Of a stretch of DNA of 64,000 bases, positions 1-13,539 are shown in pieces (position 1 is the first letter of the stretch; each line of letters starts with the position of its first letter). The stretch comes from Sipunculus nudus (taxonomy: Eukaryota > Annelida > Sipuncula > Golfingiida > Sipunculidae): assembly GCA_026874595.1 (NCBI GenBank), contig CM049309.1, positions 18,432,576 through 18,496,575 on the forward strand. Reading direction: 5' to 3'. Made by a program: the position numbers and the translations under genes. The notes under the pieces are model-generated. The model was not told where the DNA came from. It ran no database searches and worked only from the letters and a program-made list of their open reading frames with translations.

Positions 1-1250
1 TTAGTGGTCATTTTTTAATTCATGTATTGGCTCCTTCTGTGGGTCGCAGATAGTTTACTTTCTTTCTCCAGGGGGCCCCACTATCACTAAGGGGTAAGGA
101 CTACATGGGAATCCTCCTGTAATTGAGCACACAGACGCCTCCTGTAATGATAATTGTAAATTACTGGAACTGGTCATGGCAGGAAAAGGGCAGCTGGACA
201 TAGGGTCAACAGTGTAAAAGTATCGGGGTTGCTCTTACTTGGGGTATATTTCTGTAAGATCAGAATCTGACATGTTGCATGGACGTCACCCGGACATCGG
301 AGGATGGCGCCACGAAGTGGTGTGGCCGCCCCCGTTTCCACGCTTATGGATCCACCCCGCTATCAGTGACTTCTGACGCGCTTTGAGAAACATAAAAACT
401 ATTCTTGGACCATTCAGTACTGGTTTTGCAGTTCTGCCGGCGCTATCGTTTCTCTCAAGCAAAACCACAAACTTCTGCGGTTTTCACCCATTGTTGAAAG
501 CCTATAAAACGAACTCGCCTGCAGTACGAGGCGGGACTATTGACTTTGCTACGCCACGTTGCTGTTATCCCCGGGGACCGTGACCGTGGGCTCTTGGTCC
601 CCAAGCCCACGGAATGCCATGAAACACGCCATGAACTTTATTATTTAGGAAGAGGAGAGACTTTATGTTTGTTTGGTGCCACATGGATTAATACAGGACT
701 TCAGTTTTGTGTGTGCCCGAATTATGTGTTGATGATGGACTTCAGTTTCTCGTATACCGGATTCAGTTAAGTATTTCGTTGCAGTTTGTTATTTAGAGAC
801 TCAGTTTTTCTTCAGAGACTTTGTTATAAATTACGTTATGTATTGACTATTATATTATTTGTGTATGAATGTAAATATTGTAATATAGTAATATAGTACT
901 GTTTTTGCACCCATATTTTGGTTACGTATTCATTTGAAGAAAACGTGTCTGAGCATATGTGTTACGGTTCGGCCTGAGTTGTTTGGTGTGAAAAGGGACC
1001 GTAACAGACAAAATTATAGGGACCTACGCAGGTCTATTGACAAGGTTCTTCCATAGGTGATGGGTCACGTGAGCAGACTAAATCTAATCATGACTGGTCT
1101 ATACAGGTTGTGCAAGAGAAGAATAGGATCAAGGGCACCAGTTTTCCTCTGAGAACTTGGTTGAAACATTTTGGCTTTCAAACAGAGGGACAAAATATAA
1201 CTTTCCTAAAATTATTCAGACCGAAATAGACTGACGATAATGACAACGAC
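1..1250. other. Repeat-derived non-coding DNA; possible LTR-like promoter and palindrome
   Basis: No supported gene. A TATA-like CTATAAAA near 502 precedes a GC-rich stretch, and TGTTACGGT at 960-968 is mirrored by ACCGTAACA at 998-1006, as at LTR ends. Paired LTRs or coding sequence are not seen, so this is only suggestive. Confidence 0.25.
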
Positions 1251-1254
1251 AGGT

Positions 1255-1530
1255 TTCGGAGACTAGATGATATCAGAACTGACAACCTGACACCTTTGCT
1301 GTAATACGGCAATAAAAAAAATATGGGGAAAAATACTTTAAAAATGATCCGTAACATTTGAGGTTACAGGACACTAGATGAAACCGCAGCTGAAAAACTG
1401 ACACCTAACAGTAATTTAGCAGTCTTAAATATAGGGTTAAATGCGAGAAAAATAGAAAAGTACAGGTAGCGCCACCAGTTTTTGGGAACTGATTAAATTA
1501 ATCATGATCAATACGCATGTATTAATTACT
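1255..1530 (+). repeat. Dispersed repeat family D1, copy 1
   Basis: Shares a stretch ending in a GCGCCACCAG-type box and TGATCATGA/TTAATCATGATCAA words with 15600-15960 (opposite strand), 12690-13530 and 38180-38880. No coding potential. Probably a decayed mobile element. Confidence 0.5.
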
Positions 1531-1653
1531 CATGTTATGATCTGATGAAAAATACATGTTAAGGGAACTTTAACAATGGGTGAATGACTTCCAGAGTGCT
1601 CAAAATAATGCCTTTTAACTCATATTCCTAAGAAAGTATTTTCCTAAGAAAAT

Positions 1654-1726
1654 AAGTGACAGTGACCTTATTTTCGTTTTCCCAGTAAAATCTTCTTGGA
1701 AAACGAAAATAAGGTCGCTGTCACTT
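1654..1726. repeat. Near-perfect inverted repeat (hairpin)
   Basis: Arms 1654-1682 and 1698-1726 (29 nt each, one mismatch) with a 15-nt loop. The arms contain GTGACCTTATTTTCGTTTTC. Adjacent to family D1, so likely a fold-back part of that repeat. Confidence 0.75.
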
Positions 1727-1729
1727 CCT

Positions 1730-3740
1730 TGATGCTTAGTTAGAAAAATCTACGTCAAACTGCTATGACTTGTTTCCATCTGATTTTAAGGGTACTCAAA
1801 TTATATTCTTACACATAGCTTACACATAAGTCACGGTGACCTGATTTAAAGCTCGCTTACGTCTGGCATCAGTGATATTATTTGCCTCAAGATAATTTTC
1901 AAAGCGACGGATGTAAGGGCCCCAACGAGCAGCCGCGGTTTCTGATGTAGAAAACGGAGGAAAGTCAATTCATATTTGCGGCTGTCATATGTTGACGATT
2001 ACGGTGCTGTTTCTCCTCGTCGTCAAATGTATTTATCTTTATTCTTTATCAAGAATATTCAAAGACAAGATGATGCCCGCGATAACACTTCAAACATTTA
2101 TTCCAAGATGGCGGTTTGACCAGTTACCGTTACCCGGATGAAAACACACTTGAGTAACCGGATATAACCTCCCATCATAATACCATATTATGACGACGAC
2201 TGACTGACCTAACGGAATACATAACACCTGGTAACCTCTGACCTCATTAAATGAAAACCTGGGAGAGATAATCTATTGGTAGGTAGCTTAAAGGAGATTT
2301 CCTGAATACCCATTAAAATCCTGGTAAATTATCGCTTCGACACGGACGCACGTACGGACGAACCGTGGGTATACCTAAGACGGGTGTATAAAATAAGATT
2401 TACGGGATGTTTTGGGGACGTTTGGGGACTTTTATGACTTTTGAGGGGACGACAACAATAAAAGCTCACTTTAAGAACATTTATATATTTTTGCTGTTGC
2501 CAGCTCCTTTGTCTCTATTACCACGGCTGATGGTTTCGCAAAATTGCATATTTTTAGCAAAGATCTGTTTTGTCTGCTCCATGTAACGTTCTTTATGCTT
2601 TCTCTTCAACCAGATCATTTTGAAAGAACTACCGATCAGTGCAGAGACATTGCAGAATATCTGTAAATTTATTAGTAAATTATAAAGTGCGCTCATTGAA
2701 CCCAAGCACTCAATACAAAAGCACATATCAGGGCGTAATAACTTTTTTTTTCATTTTACCAATCCTTTGGAAAGGAGAACTCACAGATGGTCCCCACATT
2801 ACAAATAATAAAAAATACACAAAACGAAAAAAGTAAAAAATACACAAAACGAAAAAAGTAACTTGTTAACCTAGTATGGTTATGTATGGTTGTAAACCTA
2901 TACGCTAGTATGGCTTCGCAGCACTGATGAATACATAGAACTCCGTGATTTGCAGAGCAGCAGAGGCATAATAGAACTGAGTATCAGTCTAAACCCGAGA
3001 TCCATTCATATTTTGTAAGGAAATACGAAAAGATTATCGGGTGTCGCCATTCGTACACTGTACCATATCAACACAGGTTAACCGTTCCACAGAAATACCA
3101 ACAATGAAAGTTTCATATAACGATAGGATGCGTCCATGGCAGAAAGGCAAAATTTCCTGCGGAAAAGCAAACTAGACTCGTGCCTTTCCGTTGGAACAGT
3201 AAACATTGCAAAGTATTACGAACCCTGCACATGCATCTATAAATATCTTGCATCCTGACTTATGACTGTTCAATTACATTAAAAAAAAACTCTTATAAAC
3301 CATCATAATTTCGGTTCTCAAGTTTCGGTTCTCAAATGGTTTTACAGATAAATGGTGTTCTGATGAACGGCGCTCAACTGAACTCACTTCTCCAACATGA
3401 CTTATGACGAAAAAACTTGCTAACATTGTCTAAATTGCAGAATCTGCAAGTATAAAATGGTATTCGTCTCGAAGCTCTGATCGGGTTCGGCTCTCGATTG
3501 GCATGGCTCGGTCTCCGCTGCTGGGATCGGTAAAGGGCATGTTTGCTGCTATTGCCTTTGTGGCGGTGGGTATTGTGGCTTTTAAAAAAAATTACCGGTG
3601 CAGGTAAAACGGTGGCGGTCTCTCGCGGCTTTCTGCTTGGCATCAGGTCAATTGGCTCTCAAAATATTGCTTAAGGAGCGCACAGGGCCGGGGTCTTAAC
3701 CACAGCAACATGTAGCTGCTCGACACAGCGAAAAACTTCT
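1730..3740. other. Non-coding stretch
   Basis: AT-rich; short open frames only, none with recognisable domains. A 24-bp direct duplication of AT-rich sequence lies at about 2812-2860. Confidence 0.4.
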
Positions 3741-3840
3741 TAAGTCAAGTAAGTCTCCAAATGGCATTCGCTAAATATACCTTATGGGGGAAATGAGCTG
3801 CTTTGGTGGAGGTCTGCATTTTCTGAGTACTTTTCTAGTT
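3741..3840 (+). repeat. Dispersed repeat fragment (ATGAGCTGC.. GGAGGTCTGC type)
   Basis: Words such as AATGAGCTGC, GGAGG-CTGC and CTGAGT recur at 24010-24200 in the same orientation, marking a short interspersed repeat tail. Confidence 0.4.
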
Positions 3841-4023
3841 GTCGGACACAAAATAGTAGCCTAAAGTTGTTTTTGTACCGGCCGTTCTCAAGACAGCTTT
3901 AACCAAATCCGGTTGGCAGACAGTAACTTCCCACATAAACGGACCAATACGACCAATCTTTAATCTTCTATACTGCCTTGGCCACTCAAAGTCATTCTTT
4001 ACCATATCAATAGGACTCTGAAT
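3835..4023 (-). pseudogene. Cytochrome P450 (CYP4-like) exon relic, copy 1
   Basis: After a good acceptor (ATTTTTTTCAG) the minus strand reads DMVKNDFEWPRQYRRLKIGR, IGPFMWEVTVCQPDLVKAVL and RTAGTKTTLGYYF. This fits the N-terminal part of CYP4-type P450s (W..qYg...iGPf...v.v..Pe.vk.vl.t...K). No other P450 exon is seen, including the heme-binding cysteine region, so it is an isolated fragment. A second copy is at 32210-32360. Confidence 0.6.
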
Positions 4024-4169
4024 CTGAAAAAAATATTTGCGGATCACTATATGTAAAACATAATGCCAAAAATATGATTTAACACTTAAATTGAACTTAT
4101 ATATCTCGCTTCCTTGAAATACCATCTGTGTAAATCCCACTTCTTTATCAAAGAACTGCTCCGCCATGC

Positions 4170-5980
4170 ATGGACGGTGTTTGTTTGTTTTTTCTTTGTA
4201 ATTTCGAGTTTAGATATAACTAGAAAGGCAGCCTGAGTATACAAATATACCTCCGCTAGAATTTTAATTAGGCCTCCCTGCGTGCTTTATACGGCATGCA
4301 TGCAGCTACATCGATAAATGTGTCATGCTTGAAGATGCAGGTAAGCTCCGGCACAAATTTTCCGATCTCTCAACGGTTAAGAATTTTTTTTTTAAATATG
4401 TATTATGGGGGTCTAGATTACCTCCTCAAAACTGTAAACGACAGTCAGTCCGAGAGTGAACAGCAAAAGTCCAGGCAATTGAATATATGTTAAATTTGAC
4501 AGAAGGCCTAGCCGCTCCATATTCTGAACACCTGTATTCTGATTTCAAACACTGTCGTGGTACAACCGTCTTTCCTGGTCACAACTAACGGGTTCTTGGT
4601 TTAACCGTCTTTTTGGGTTAAGTGGTGAACACTGATGTTAAACCTACTCACGTGTATGTTAAGTTTATATTCTCATCACTCAAACGCGAATAACCAAAAT
4701 TAAAAACCCTATAAAAGTAAATGTAAAACATAATTAAATAATGACATTAGCATTGTTCACATGACATCAAACGCTCAATTTCATATCTATGTCATCATTA
4801 CTAAGAAAAGAATATCCCGCTTAGTTTCAGATATTTGTCATGTGATCGCCTATTTAGCTAAAGTTATCAAGTGGGATGACTAAGTTTTGCAAAAAAAAAA
4901 CAAAAAAAACTTGTGATGCTATGGTCCGTTTCATAAACATAGCCACCTGACTTTTGCCTGAACAATTTTATTAGTTTCATTCCGGGGGGGGGGGGGGGGG
5001 GTTATAGTGTAGAGTAGAGAAATAAAGGGCTTAATTAAATAACTGCCTTGCAACATATTAAATGTGATAGTGTTTTATTAGGTCGTTCACATAAGGTGTA
5101 CATAACAGGTAAATGCCTTTACAGTAGAGTGCTGACGTCTAGTTATATTCACATCACTAAATAACACTATTGTACTAGTAATGCCCTTGATTTATCATTA
5201 ATCTTTTCAGGACTATAAGGTACTTCAACCTGGTGGTCATCATGGAGTAAATTTTTTATTTATAATTATGGTTTGTTTTTGGGGGTAATGATGGTAAAAA
5301 GGTCAACTTCCTTTTCAACCCAAATGTTTGTGAAGGACAGACGTTTTGTAATCATAAGGGCCATGTTGTCCAGATCCTGAACCATCATGGAATCCAAGAA
5401 CTCAGGAACACCAGTACCTTCTTGTTACCTTATGGGCTGGGTGTCATCCACTTATGGATGAAGGTTAACCTTACCTTCACCTTTCATGGATGGAGGGAAT
5501 AAAGACACTTGGTCTACTTTGGTCTTGTGATTAGTCTGATTTGTGTCTGTGATCTAGCCCCCAAATTTTTCGGTCTACTCGACAACATTCAGAAACATTA
5601 TTTAAAAAATGACATATCAGTCTACATTTTACAACATGTCTGACCCACTTATGGCGGTCAAGTCATTTGGTCACACGCAAAATCAGCCTCAACTGACAGC
5701 TGGATGATACCATGTACTACATACATTCTAACAGATAAGATAGATAGGTTTTATTTTATGTCGGTTTTCTATGTTCAACAGGTACAACATAAGCTCTCAG
5801 AGCTTTTGTCATCGACTACATACATGAGATTTTAAGCGAAAACCAAATTAACCAAAACATCAAAAAGTCAGAGTCAAAATACAAGATAACAAATAAGATG
5901 TTTACACATTTCACTGTACATCTTCCGTGTATATTTAATATGACGATACTAATATTACAAGGATGCTACAATCATAGTTT
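4170..5980. other. Non-coding stretch
   Basis: AT-rich, no convincing coding exons. The right end runs into the 3' part of the non-LTR element on the minus strand. Confidence 0.4.
4984..5001 (+). repeat. Poly-G tract
   Basis: Eighteen consecutive G; similar G or C runs occur at 37058, 38145, 43473 and 49543. Confidence 0.95.
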
Positions 5981-6059
5981 GAGACAGATAAGAAAAATAT
6001 ATATAGACTATGATGATCCTATTAAAATGGTATACTGGAAAAATAAAACCTCTGGGGTA

Positions 6060-7105
6060 TGATAAAAAAATTTTAAATGGTTATGGCAGTACAGTGTACA
6101 AGATCTTTTTAAAAGTGTTCAGTTCTGAACGAGGCTCAAGTTCTTCACACAGAGAGTTCCGCTTTTAAACATATTGATACTGAAGAGACCTGATGCCCAA
6201 TATTTTTGTGTTTTTGTGCTGTAGTGAAAGTTTGTTTTCACTATTTCTTAAATTATAATGTATGTTTCTTTTACAGAGTAATTTATTTATATGAATGGCC
6301 GAGGCCATGAAGTGTTTAAAACACTGTAATGAGCACTCTTCTTTTTCTGGCTGTTTCCAGCGAAGTTAAATTTGATTTAGACAACAGTTTATTATTTACT
6401 TTTGTAGTCTTAAGAGACATTTCGTAGACCTCGTTTCTGCATTTTTTTCTATTAATTTGGTATTTTCAAAAGTACCATACAGTGCAACAATACATCATGT
6501 GACTCAATAATTAACATCTAAGAAGAGTAAGACAGCAGTATGAGTCTATGTAGTTTTTCTTTTAAGAGCATGCTTTGGCACCTTTTTTGATAATGATGGA
6601 TATATGTTCTGTGAAACCTAAGTTTCCATCGATTGGTACGCACAATAGGTTACAGATTGTGAAGGTTTTATGACAAATTTATCTAAACATGTTTTTCTGT
6701 TATGGGTATTTGCAAAAATAAATAAGTTGAAATTTTTCTAGATTTGTCTGCATTTTTGTTTTTATTGAACCATTGAAAAGCTAATTTTCTTTATTAGTGA
6801 GATTTTTACAAGTCCATCCTCATTGTTTGGAATAACATAAAGTGTGTTGTCATCAGCATAGTTAAATATTTTACTTCTGCTGAAGACATACATAAAATCA
6901 TTCATAAAGAAGTTGAAGAGTGTCGGGCCAAGAATCGAGCCCTGTGGAGTACCTTTGACCATATTGTTCTACTTGCTATGGCTACCGCCATCCTTTACTC
7001 TCTGTTTCCTTTTTCCTATATAATTAGTTATAAGCAAATGAGCTTTATCTGAGATGCCATGGGCTTTCAGTTTTGCCACCAATAGGTCAAATGGTAAACA
7101 ACCCC
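6060..7105 (-). mobile_element. Decayed non-LTR retrotransposon (reverse transcriptase fragment)
   Basis: On the minus strand the 5' part reads CLPFDLLVAKLKAHGISDKA then a stop. A shifted frame continues with KGTPQGSILGPTLFNFFMND and IFNYADDNTLYVI, the PQGS and YADD signature of LINE-type reverse transcriptases (catalytic aspartates in YADD). Downstream sequence is degenerate, with a possible FKK-containing C-terminal piece near 6100. Truncated at both ends and frameshifted, so inactive. Confidence 0.75.
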
Positions 7106-7489
7106 CAATTGAAATTATAAAACATGTAACCATGCAACTAAAACAAAGATGGCTGCATCTGACAGGGAACTGTCAGATCATTATGAAGAGATAAAAAGTT
7201 GTGAAACATGAACTGGAGACCTGTTGTAAAAATCCTAATTGCCATATTTGGTTGTCACTATCATATGAAGTTTTCTAGGAAATTGTTTAAAAATATAATC
7301 TATTAAGAACATTATCTCCAAACAAATCGCCTGATGACAATAGAGCATTAAAAAAATCCTGGACCTTTCATTCCCAAATAATATGTGGGATTCCTAACCC
7401 CTGTACAAAACATATATGAAATATGAAAGCAATATGGTAAGTGACTGTTGAGTTTTCCCTAAACTTTTGCCTGAGCTGTACAGATCCCA

Positions 7490-7935
7490 ACCCATTTCAG
7501 GTTAAAGTTTGTACTTGAAGTGCTAATTACTGGTCAAAAAATTCAAATATGGGGGGTGGGGGGAGTTTTAATAGCTGTGCTAGGTATTGTCGCTGAACAT
7601 CAGTCTACTAAGTTTAATTTAATAACTCCATCAGTGAATGGAGCAATGAGCCTAACCAAAACACTTTTACCGGACTTGTTCATGAACAACCGGGACCTGT
7701 GACCTTTAAAAAAGAAAACTTTTACCTGAGCTGGGTTGGGATCTGTACAAATTTTGTCTAATTACTGGCCCTTGAATTGAAATATGTTGAAAACTTTCTT
7801 GGTAAAAGCTGTGCTAGGTATTGTAATTGTACATCATTATATTAAGTGTAATTGAAATGTCTTCATTTACAATGAAAAAAAAGTTTAACCGGACTTGTTC
7901 ATGAACAACGGGGGCCTGTGAGCTTGACCTTTGAC
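7490..7935. repeat. Diverged tandem pair, about 220-bp unit
   Basis: Two successive units share AGCTGTGCTAGGTATTGT and GGACTTGTTCATGAACAAC, spaced about 230 bp apart. No coding sense. Confidence 0.6.
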
Positions 7936-8229
7936 ATATGTCTTCCGAAATCATAGAGGGCATTAATAACCACCCATAAAATACATATATGTTACATGAA
8001 AGCAATCGGGCCAGTGGCTGCCTAGTAAAAAAGACTTAACCAAAAAACTATAACCTGACGCTGACGGCTGGAGTACCGTATAAGCTGTCCTGTACTTCGT
8101 TCCGGCGCGCTATAAAAAGGTGGACAGTAGGTGGAGAAACGGACCATAGGTCCTGCCGTTTTTGAGATAGTTTGGGTTAATGTACAGACGACGGACGACG
8201 TTACACCTTCGCAAAAGCTCACAGGTTCG

Positions 8230-10690
8230 ATAAAAAAGTGTTTCTAATGTCTCTCACTTCCAGGTGAACACAGGTTAGTTATGTAATCGTGAGTGAGTGA
8301 AAATGCAAGGAAATAAAGGTAGAGAAATGTTTACGGCCTGAGAAGAGGGTGAGGATTTCTGTAGTCGCTACCAAAAAATAATACAATACCTGAAATGAAT
8401 GAACTGTTAATATGTAATCATATCAAAGTCTTACAAACATTATTTCTCCTGTTAGAATAATTTAATATGTGATTCTTACCAATTGACTGCTGGTTCGAGA
8501 CCCGGTGAAGAGCTTCACAACTGCACGTGTACTTCTCATTACAGGTTCGCCACCAGACGGAGACACAGATGTTCACGGCAGAAACCACGTAGAAATAGAC
8601 ACCAATATTTTTTCATTTACTCAAATAGCAGCTTGAATTGTAAATTTGCCCTGCTACATTTTCAAGGTTTAAATTAAAAGATAGGTGTCCTTTTTAATAG
8701 GATGCTTGAATGTTAAAAATGGATTCTTAATGTTAGAAACACCAAAGCCTATACCACTAGGCCTTCACCGTGGGTTCTGCTTGATTCTTTTCTTTCACTT
8801 CCTCCCTTTCGGTCCTCTGACATTAGAGAGTCTATGACCAGCGTACTGGCTGTCAGAGTGCCGTTACCAGTTTCAGCGATTAGTGCATTTTAAGGGTCTA
8901 GGTGGATGAAAACAGTTTCGTCATTTCTGACGACGCCTTATGGCCTACAGGAACAATGTCAATTGATTTTGAGCAGACAAATCGTTAGCCTTTTTAGTAT
9001 ACTTTCTAACAACTCAAACATGAGTGAGAAAAGTTCCATTTTAAATCAGCATATTGGTAAACTCCTCCGCATGTTTATTAAATTTCTGACCGCATGAATA
9101 CAAGCATCATCATGGCTCGCACGGGTTACTTGTAGCATACAACTTGAATGCGATACAGGAACTGACTGGTTCCAATAGAGACGGAGCTTCAGTTTCGGTT
9201 GTGAGTTCACATGTATCCTCTTGTGTTAATTCATTGTTCGTAGCCTAATGTTAAGATTACGGACTATTTACCACAATCTGAATGCAACATGATGGATGCA
9301 TTCCTCGATATTGCTTGTAGGCCTAACACGACTCCCGTAAGCGTACCAGTCCAACTATCAGTGCCCGCGGTGTCGGTTTGTCACGGCTGTTGTTTCATTA
9401 GACTTTCACAGCACAGAATGTAAACAATCATCAATCAACCCCTGGTCACATACCGGCACAACTAAACATTATATGTTTGCTGCATAGTTTCTAAGCCGGT
9501 CAGAAGGTTGTGCATACACCGCTTAAATGACACGATTAATTGAACTCAAATAAAAACGTTACTGGCGCATCTACTACGTATTCCTGATCTATAATATTAA
9601 CTGAGTTTACATACCATTACAGTAGACGGAAATTATCATAAATTCTACCGGGAAAATCTACCCTGAGCTTAACCCGACAATTCAGCCTCTGTTCAGGAAT
9701 GCAGTCCGAAAACCTTTTGGGTAGAGTTTCCCCTCTAATTCAACACGACCCCAAATGGGAATCTCATGCAAATTAGCAGGGGGATCTATGAAAGTTACCT
9801 AACAACACGCAAAAGATTGTGGTTTCCTCACGGATCTGCATGACTTTGCTCTAGAATAGACTGACGAAAGCCTTCTCAACATGTCTTGCCAGGCTTCGAA
9901 CAATAGCCGATAGAGGTAACAATTACCTGATTTTCTTGACAGTAAGTGCCAGTTTTTAAATACATTCGGAACATTAAGTTACATTTACGTCAAAACAACT
10001 GTATTATGCGTAATATGTAAGGGTTGTTGCAGGTCCTCACGCAAAACGCTGAATATTATGATCAGGACCACTTTGGTCAGATCTGACCAAACTTTACAGG
10101 GTAAACTCCCAACCTTAGCGACTTAACGCTTAACAAGAAAAGAAAGTTTAAGATTAGTTTGTGTTACAGGCCTGTAGCTACTTTGAGCTCTGCCGTCAAC
10201 TTCAAAATACTTTCTTCAGGAAGAGCCAGTTATTTCCTGGTTTCGCGGAAAATAACACCGCGTGTAATGTTATCCTGGGAAATTTCCATTCTGCGTAACA
10301 TTTATCATGGATTTCATCCCTACCTTTTAAAATTGGCCCACCCATAACAGGTCTAACTAAACACACAACTCCCTATACATCGACTACAACAAACGAATCT
10401 CCATAAAAAAAAACACTCTGAAACTTATGCACATTTTTTTAGATGGTCTTCCATGGCTTTTCGGTCATACCTTGATTGTCTGCGTCCACCGCTTTTCTTA
10501 TACCTTCCTGCAACATCTGAACTGGGCTTTTATTTCCATCCTGCTTAGATGATAGTTTGGTTTCGACTTAACTGACCGTGCAGCTTGAGGCTCCCATAAC
10601 TTCACGGGTTTCTGCCGAACTCATGTAAGATGAACACCTGTTTAGAGCATCTATTCACCTTCCTTGGTTTGAACTAAAGCCCCGTCCCCG
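8230..10690. other. Non-coding stretch
   Basis: No recognisable gene, only short unsupported open frames. Confidence 0.4.
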
Positions 10691-12290
10691 TCGAATTTGA
10701 CGCCGAATCGCCACGATGATTAAATCGTGGTGATTCGTAGCCAATCGGCCATTCTAGTGACTAAAAATCGATTAAGAGGACTATGTTGTACGAGAGGATC
10801 AAGATGCCAAAACTTTCTACGACAGTGACACGATGCCAACACGATATGACACTAGAATTTCAAGAATAGTCACGACTCCGTTACGACGTCAAATAAACTG
10901 GTACGAGATCTCTACGATTTTCCAAAATTGGGCTACGACTTGTGGACGACGCCCCAAAGACCATTAATTTTTCTACGCCATGGCCATAAAGAATATTTTT
11001 TTTTATGGTGGCCTTGTGTGCAGACCAAGATTCAGAGTTACAGCTGCCCTTAAAAAAATCTCTAACGCCCACGTTACTGTTCTGATTCTTGAAATGCGAC
11101 AGAGCAGTGAGAAATCCTGCGTTATGTCTTTTAGTTAACATGGGCTTGAGTCCAAACTCTGACTTTTGATAACCTTTCTCAGAATAGGCTCGAGAGTCAA
11201 TGACTGGGACTTGGACTCGACTTGGCATCAGGCCGAGTATATCTCAAGTCCTTTAAAAATTAAAATGAAGACTGATATGTTCGAAAAATTATCAGAAAAT
11301 GATAAAAGGTTATCCTAGACTTACAGATTAACAAAATATTAACTTGATTGTTAGATAGCTATATATGTGACATTAAGCTATTGTAATATAAAAACGAAGA
11401 AGATATTAGTAAAAGGACATCATAACCCCACTTCACTTAACGTCTCCAATTATTTTAAATTGATAAAAGTGACCTAGTTCAAAACACTGACAATATATGT
11501 CTCATTTGATTTTAGTAATTAGACATGTACGACTTATTTTTAATGGTGGCAAATATGGCGTCCAATTCTTTAAGTCTAGACAGATGACCGCCTTAATCAG
11601 ATCTATATTCCCAAAATATTGGTTAAAATATCTAATTAATTCAACTCTTAATTTGATATATGATAATTTTTTTTAATATCAATTTGTTTTAGGCTCAGTT
11701 TTATTCTCAAATAATAAAAACTCAAACCCTAATTATCATACTGACATTATGCTTAAGTATGAAAAAACTTTATAGTGTTTTTAGCTTCTTAAAATATATT
11801 GGTTCAAATTTACTTTTCAACCGATATCCGCAAGACAAATCTCCCTTTAAAATATATATACAAATCTACAAAGTTATCTAACTGTAAAACTTTCTTCCTC
11901 GTTTGTTTGAAAGAGGTTAAAAATTACTAAGAAAACTAAATTTTTCCGTTATATTATGATGTCAGTTCATGGTGATTCGGGGCCAAATTCGTGGATGGAG
12001 GCTTTATTTACATGACTCTTGCTTGAGTAGTTCTTGTTGTAGTCGTATGGTAGTCGGTTTAAAGTCGTGTAAAGGTTGTTGTCATTCGTAATTATTCGTG
12101 ACACAGTTTCATATCACGAATGAACACGAATTATGAAGACTTTTGCCTTATTTTTGAACATTTAATAGCGCCACGAATTCAAAGTGCTCAAGACATTACT
12201 ACGAACATTGCCGAAGGTTCAAGACAGCCCCACGACTTATGATGTCAGTTCGTGATGATTAGGCGACAAATTCGTGAATGTGGGAAGGGG
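10690..12290. repeat. Degenerate block rich in CACGA/TCGTG words with a direct repeat
   Basis: Complementary short words (TCGTGG, CACGAA, CACGAC) recur throughout, and TTATGATGTCAGTTC plus ACAAATTCGTG-like sequence occurs at about 11955 and 12238. The 115-codon frame at 10881-11228 (minus) falls in this block and matches nothing I know, so I do not call it a gene. Confidence 0.4.
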
Positions 12291-12689
12291 ACTTTAATCT
12301 CCGGCACACTGATAAATTGTCACCCTATTAAGTGCAACTGAAGGCATGGTAGGAGAACAGAAATTAAGTTCTGCAAAGTCTAACCACTGCACATCTAGAA
12401 CATCTGTCAAAAAATTAGAAAATGAAGGTAGTCTTGAATGTTATTGGCTGTAAAAGTAGTTCGAAAAAATAATATTTAATTTGTTAAATACACTACTATA
12501 TTTCTGACGTCTCAGATGGTTTTGGATGCGTAAGGCATAAGCGATTTGGCCTTCCGAATGATCTTCATAATGGAATCAAAGACATCTGGTTGACTGAATA
12601 CGCTTAGGTTCCGTATACGACAGCTATGCTATTGATGCTTGCTACATACTCATGGAGTAGAGTTTTTAGAAATATAATACTCCGATTAT

Positions 12690-13530
12690 TTTCCTTGGGC
12701 ACTTGAAATTAGGTGATTGTGACCTATAATTTCCGAGTTCTATAGCCTGTTTGTGCACCCCAGGATAATTAAAAATTTGATACTAAAGCTCCAGTATCTC
12801 AATAACTAACACATGCTTAGTGATCATGCACAGTTTCATCAGTTCCTGACGTATGGTGGCACCACCTTTATTTTTTTCTTATTTTATTCTATGTTTATGA
12901 GACCAAAAGAAGCAGTCCGGACGTTAACAGGGCACAAACCGTAACCATTACACATAGAAACTACCAACTGTACACCCAGGCCTAGGTAAATCTCCACGGA
13001 AACCTGAAACTAGATTCACGATGACCTATAATTTGCGAGGTACTGGCCGACAACATGATTTTGAGCTTCCAGTGAGTCAGACGGAACACAAGTTGTATCT
13101 ATTTGGCCTAGAATCTTCAAATTTAACATTCAGAGAGGTCCTGGGTTAATCTCCTCGGAAACCTCAAATTAGGTCACGATAACCTACATTCTGCGTGTTA
13201 AAGGCAAAATAAATATGATTTGAGCCACCTCAAAGCTACAGGGCACAAACTGTAACCATTAATCCTAGAATCTTCTGACACAAAAGCCAAAGGTCATGGT
13301 GACCTATATTCTGCAAGCAACTGGCCGAAAAAGATTATTATGAGCACCCAGACAGTCAGGCAGTGTTTAAGACTTTACTGTTGGACCTAGACGCTTTTGA
13401 TATGACATCCAGGAACGTCCCAGGAAAGGCTTCCTTATATCCTGAAATTAGCGAGCCACATTCTGTCATCTACGATCAGTAAACCTAATTTTGAGCAGCC
13501 TGATGGTCACACAGGGTAAAAATCTTAACT
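12690..13530. repeat. Dispersed repeat family D1, tandemly arranged copy
   Basis: Several successive units with GTGACCTATAATTT/GGAAACCTGAAA-type phrases and ACCTAGAA boxes, plus one GGTGGCACCACC box near 12855. Same phrases as at 38180-38880. Confidence 0.5.
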
Positions 13531-13539
13531 TATGGATCT

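Noticed and set aside
4028-4167. N-terminal extension of the P450-like frame (starting at 4167)
   Set aside because: Lies upstream of a strong acceptor and reads as intron sequence; only the part after the acceptor matches P450s.
10881-11228. 115-codon open frame on the minus strand
   Set aside because: Lies in a degenerate repeat block, has no recognisable motif and no splice or paralogue support.
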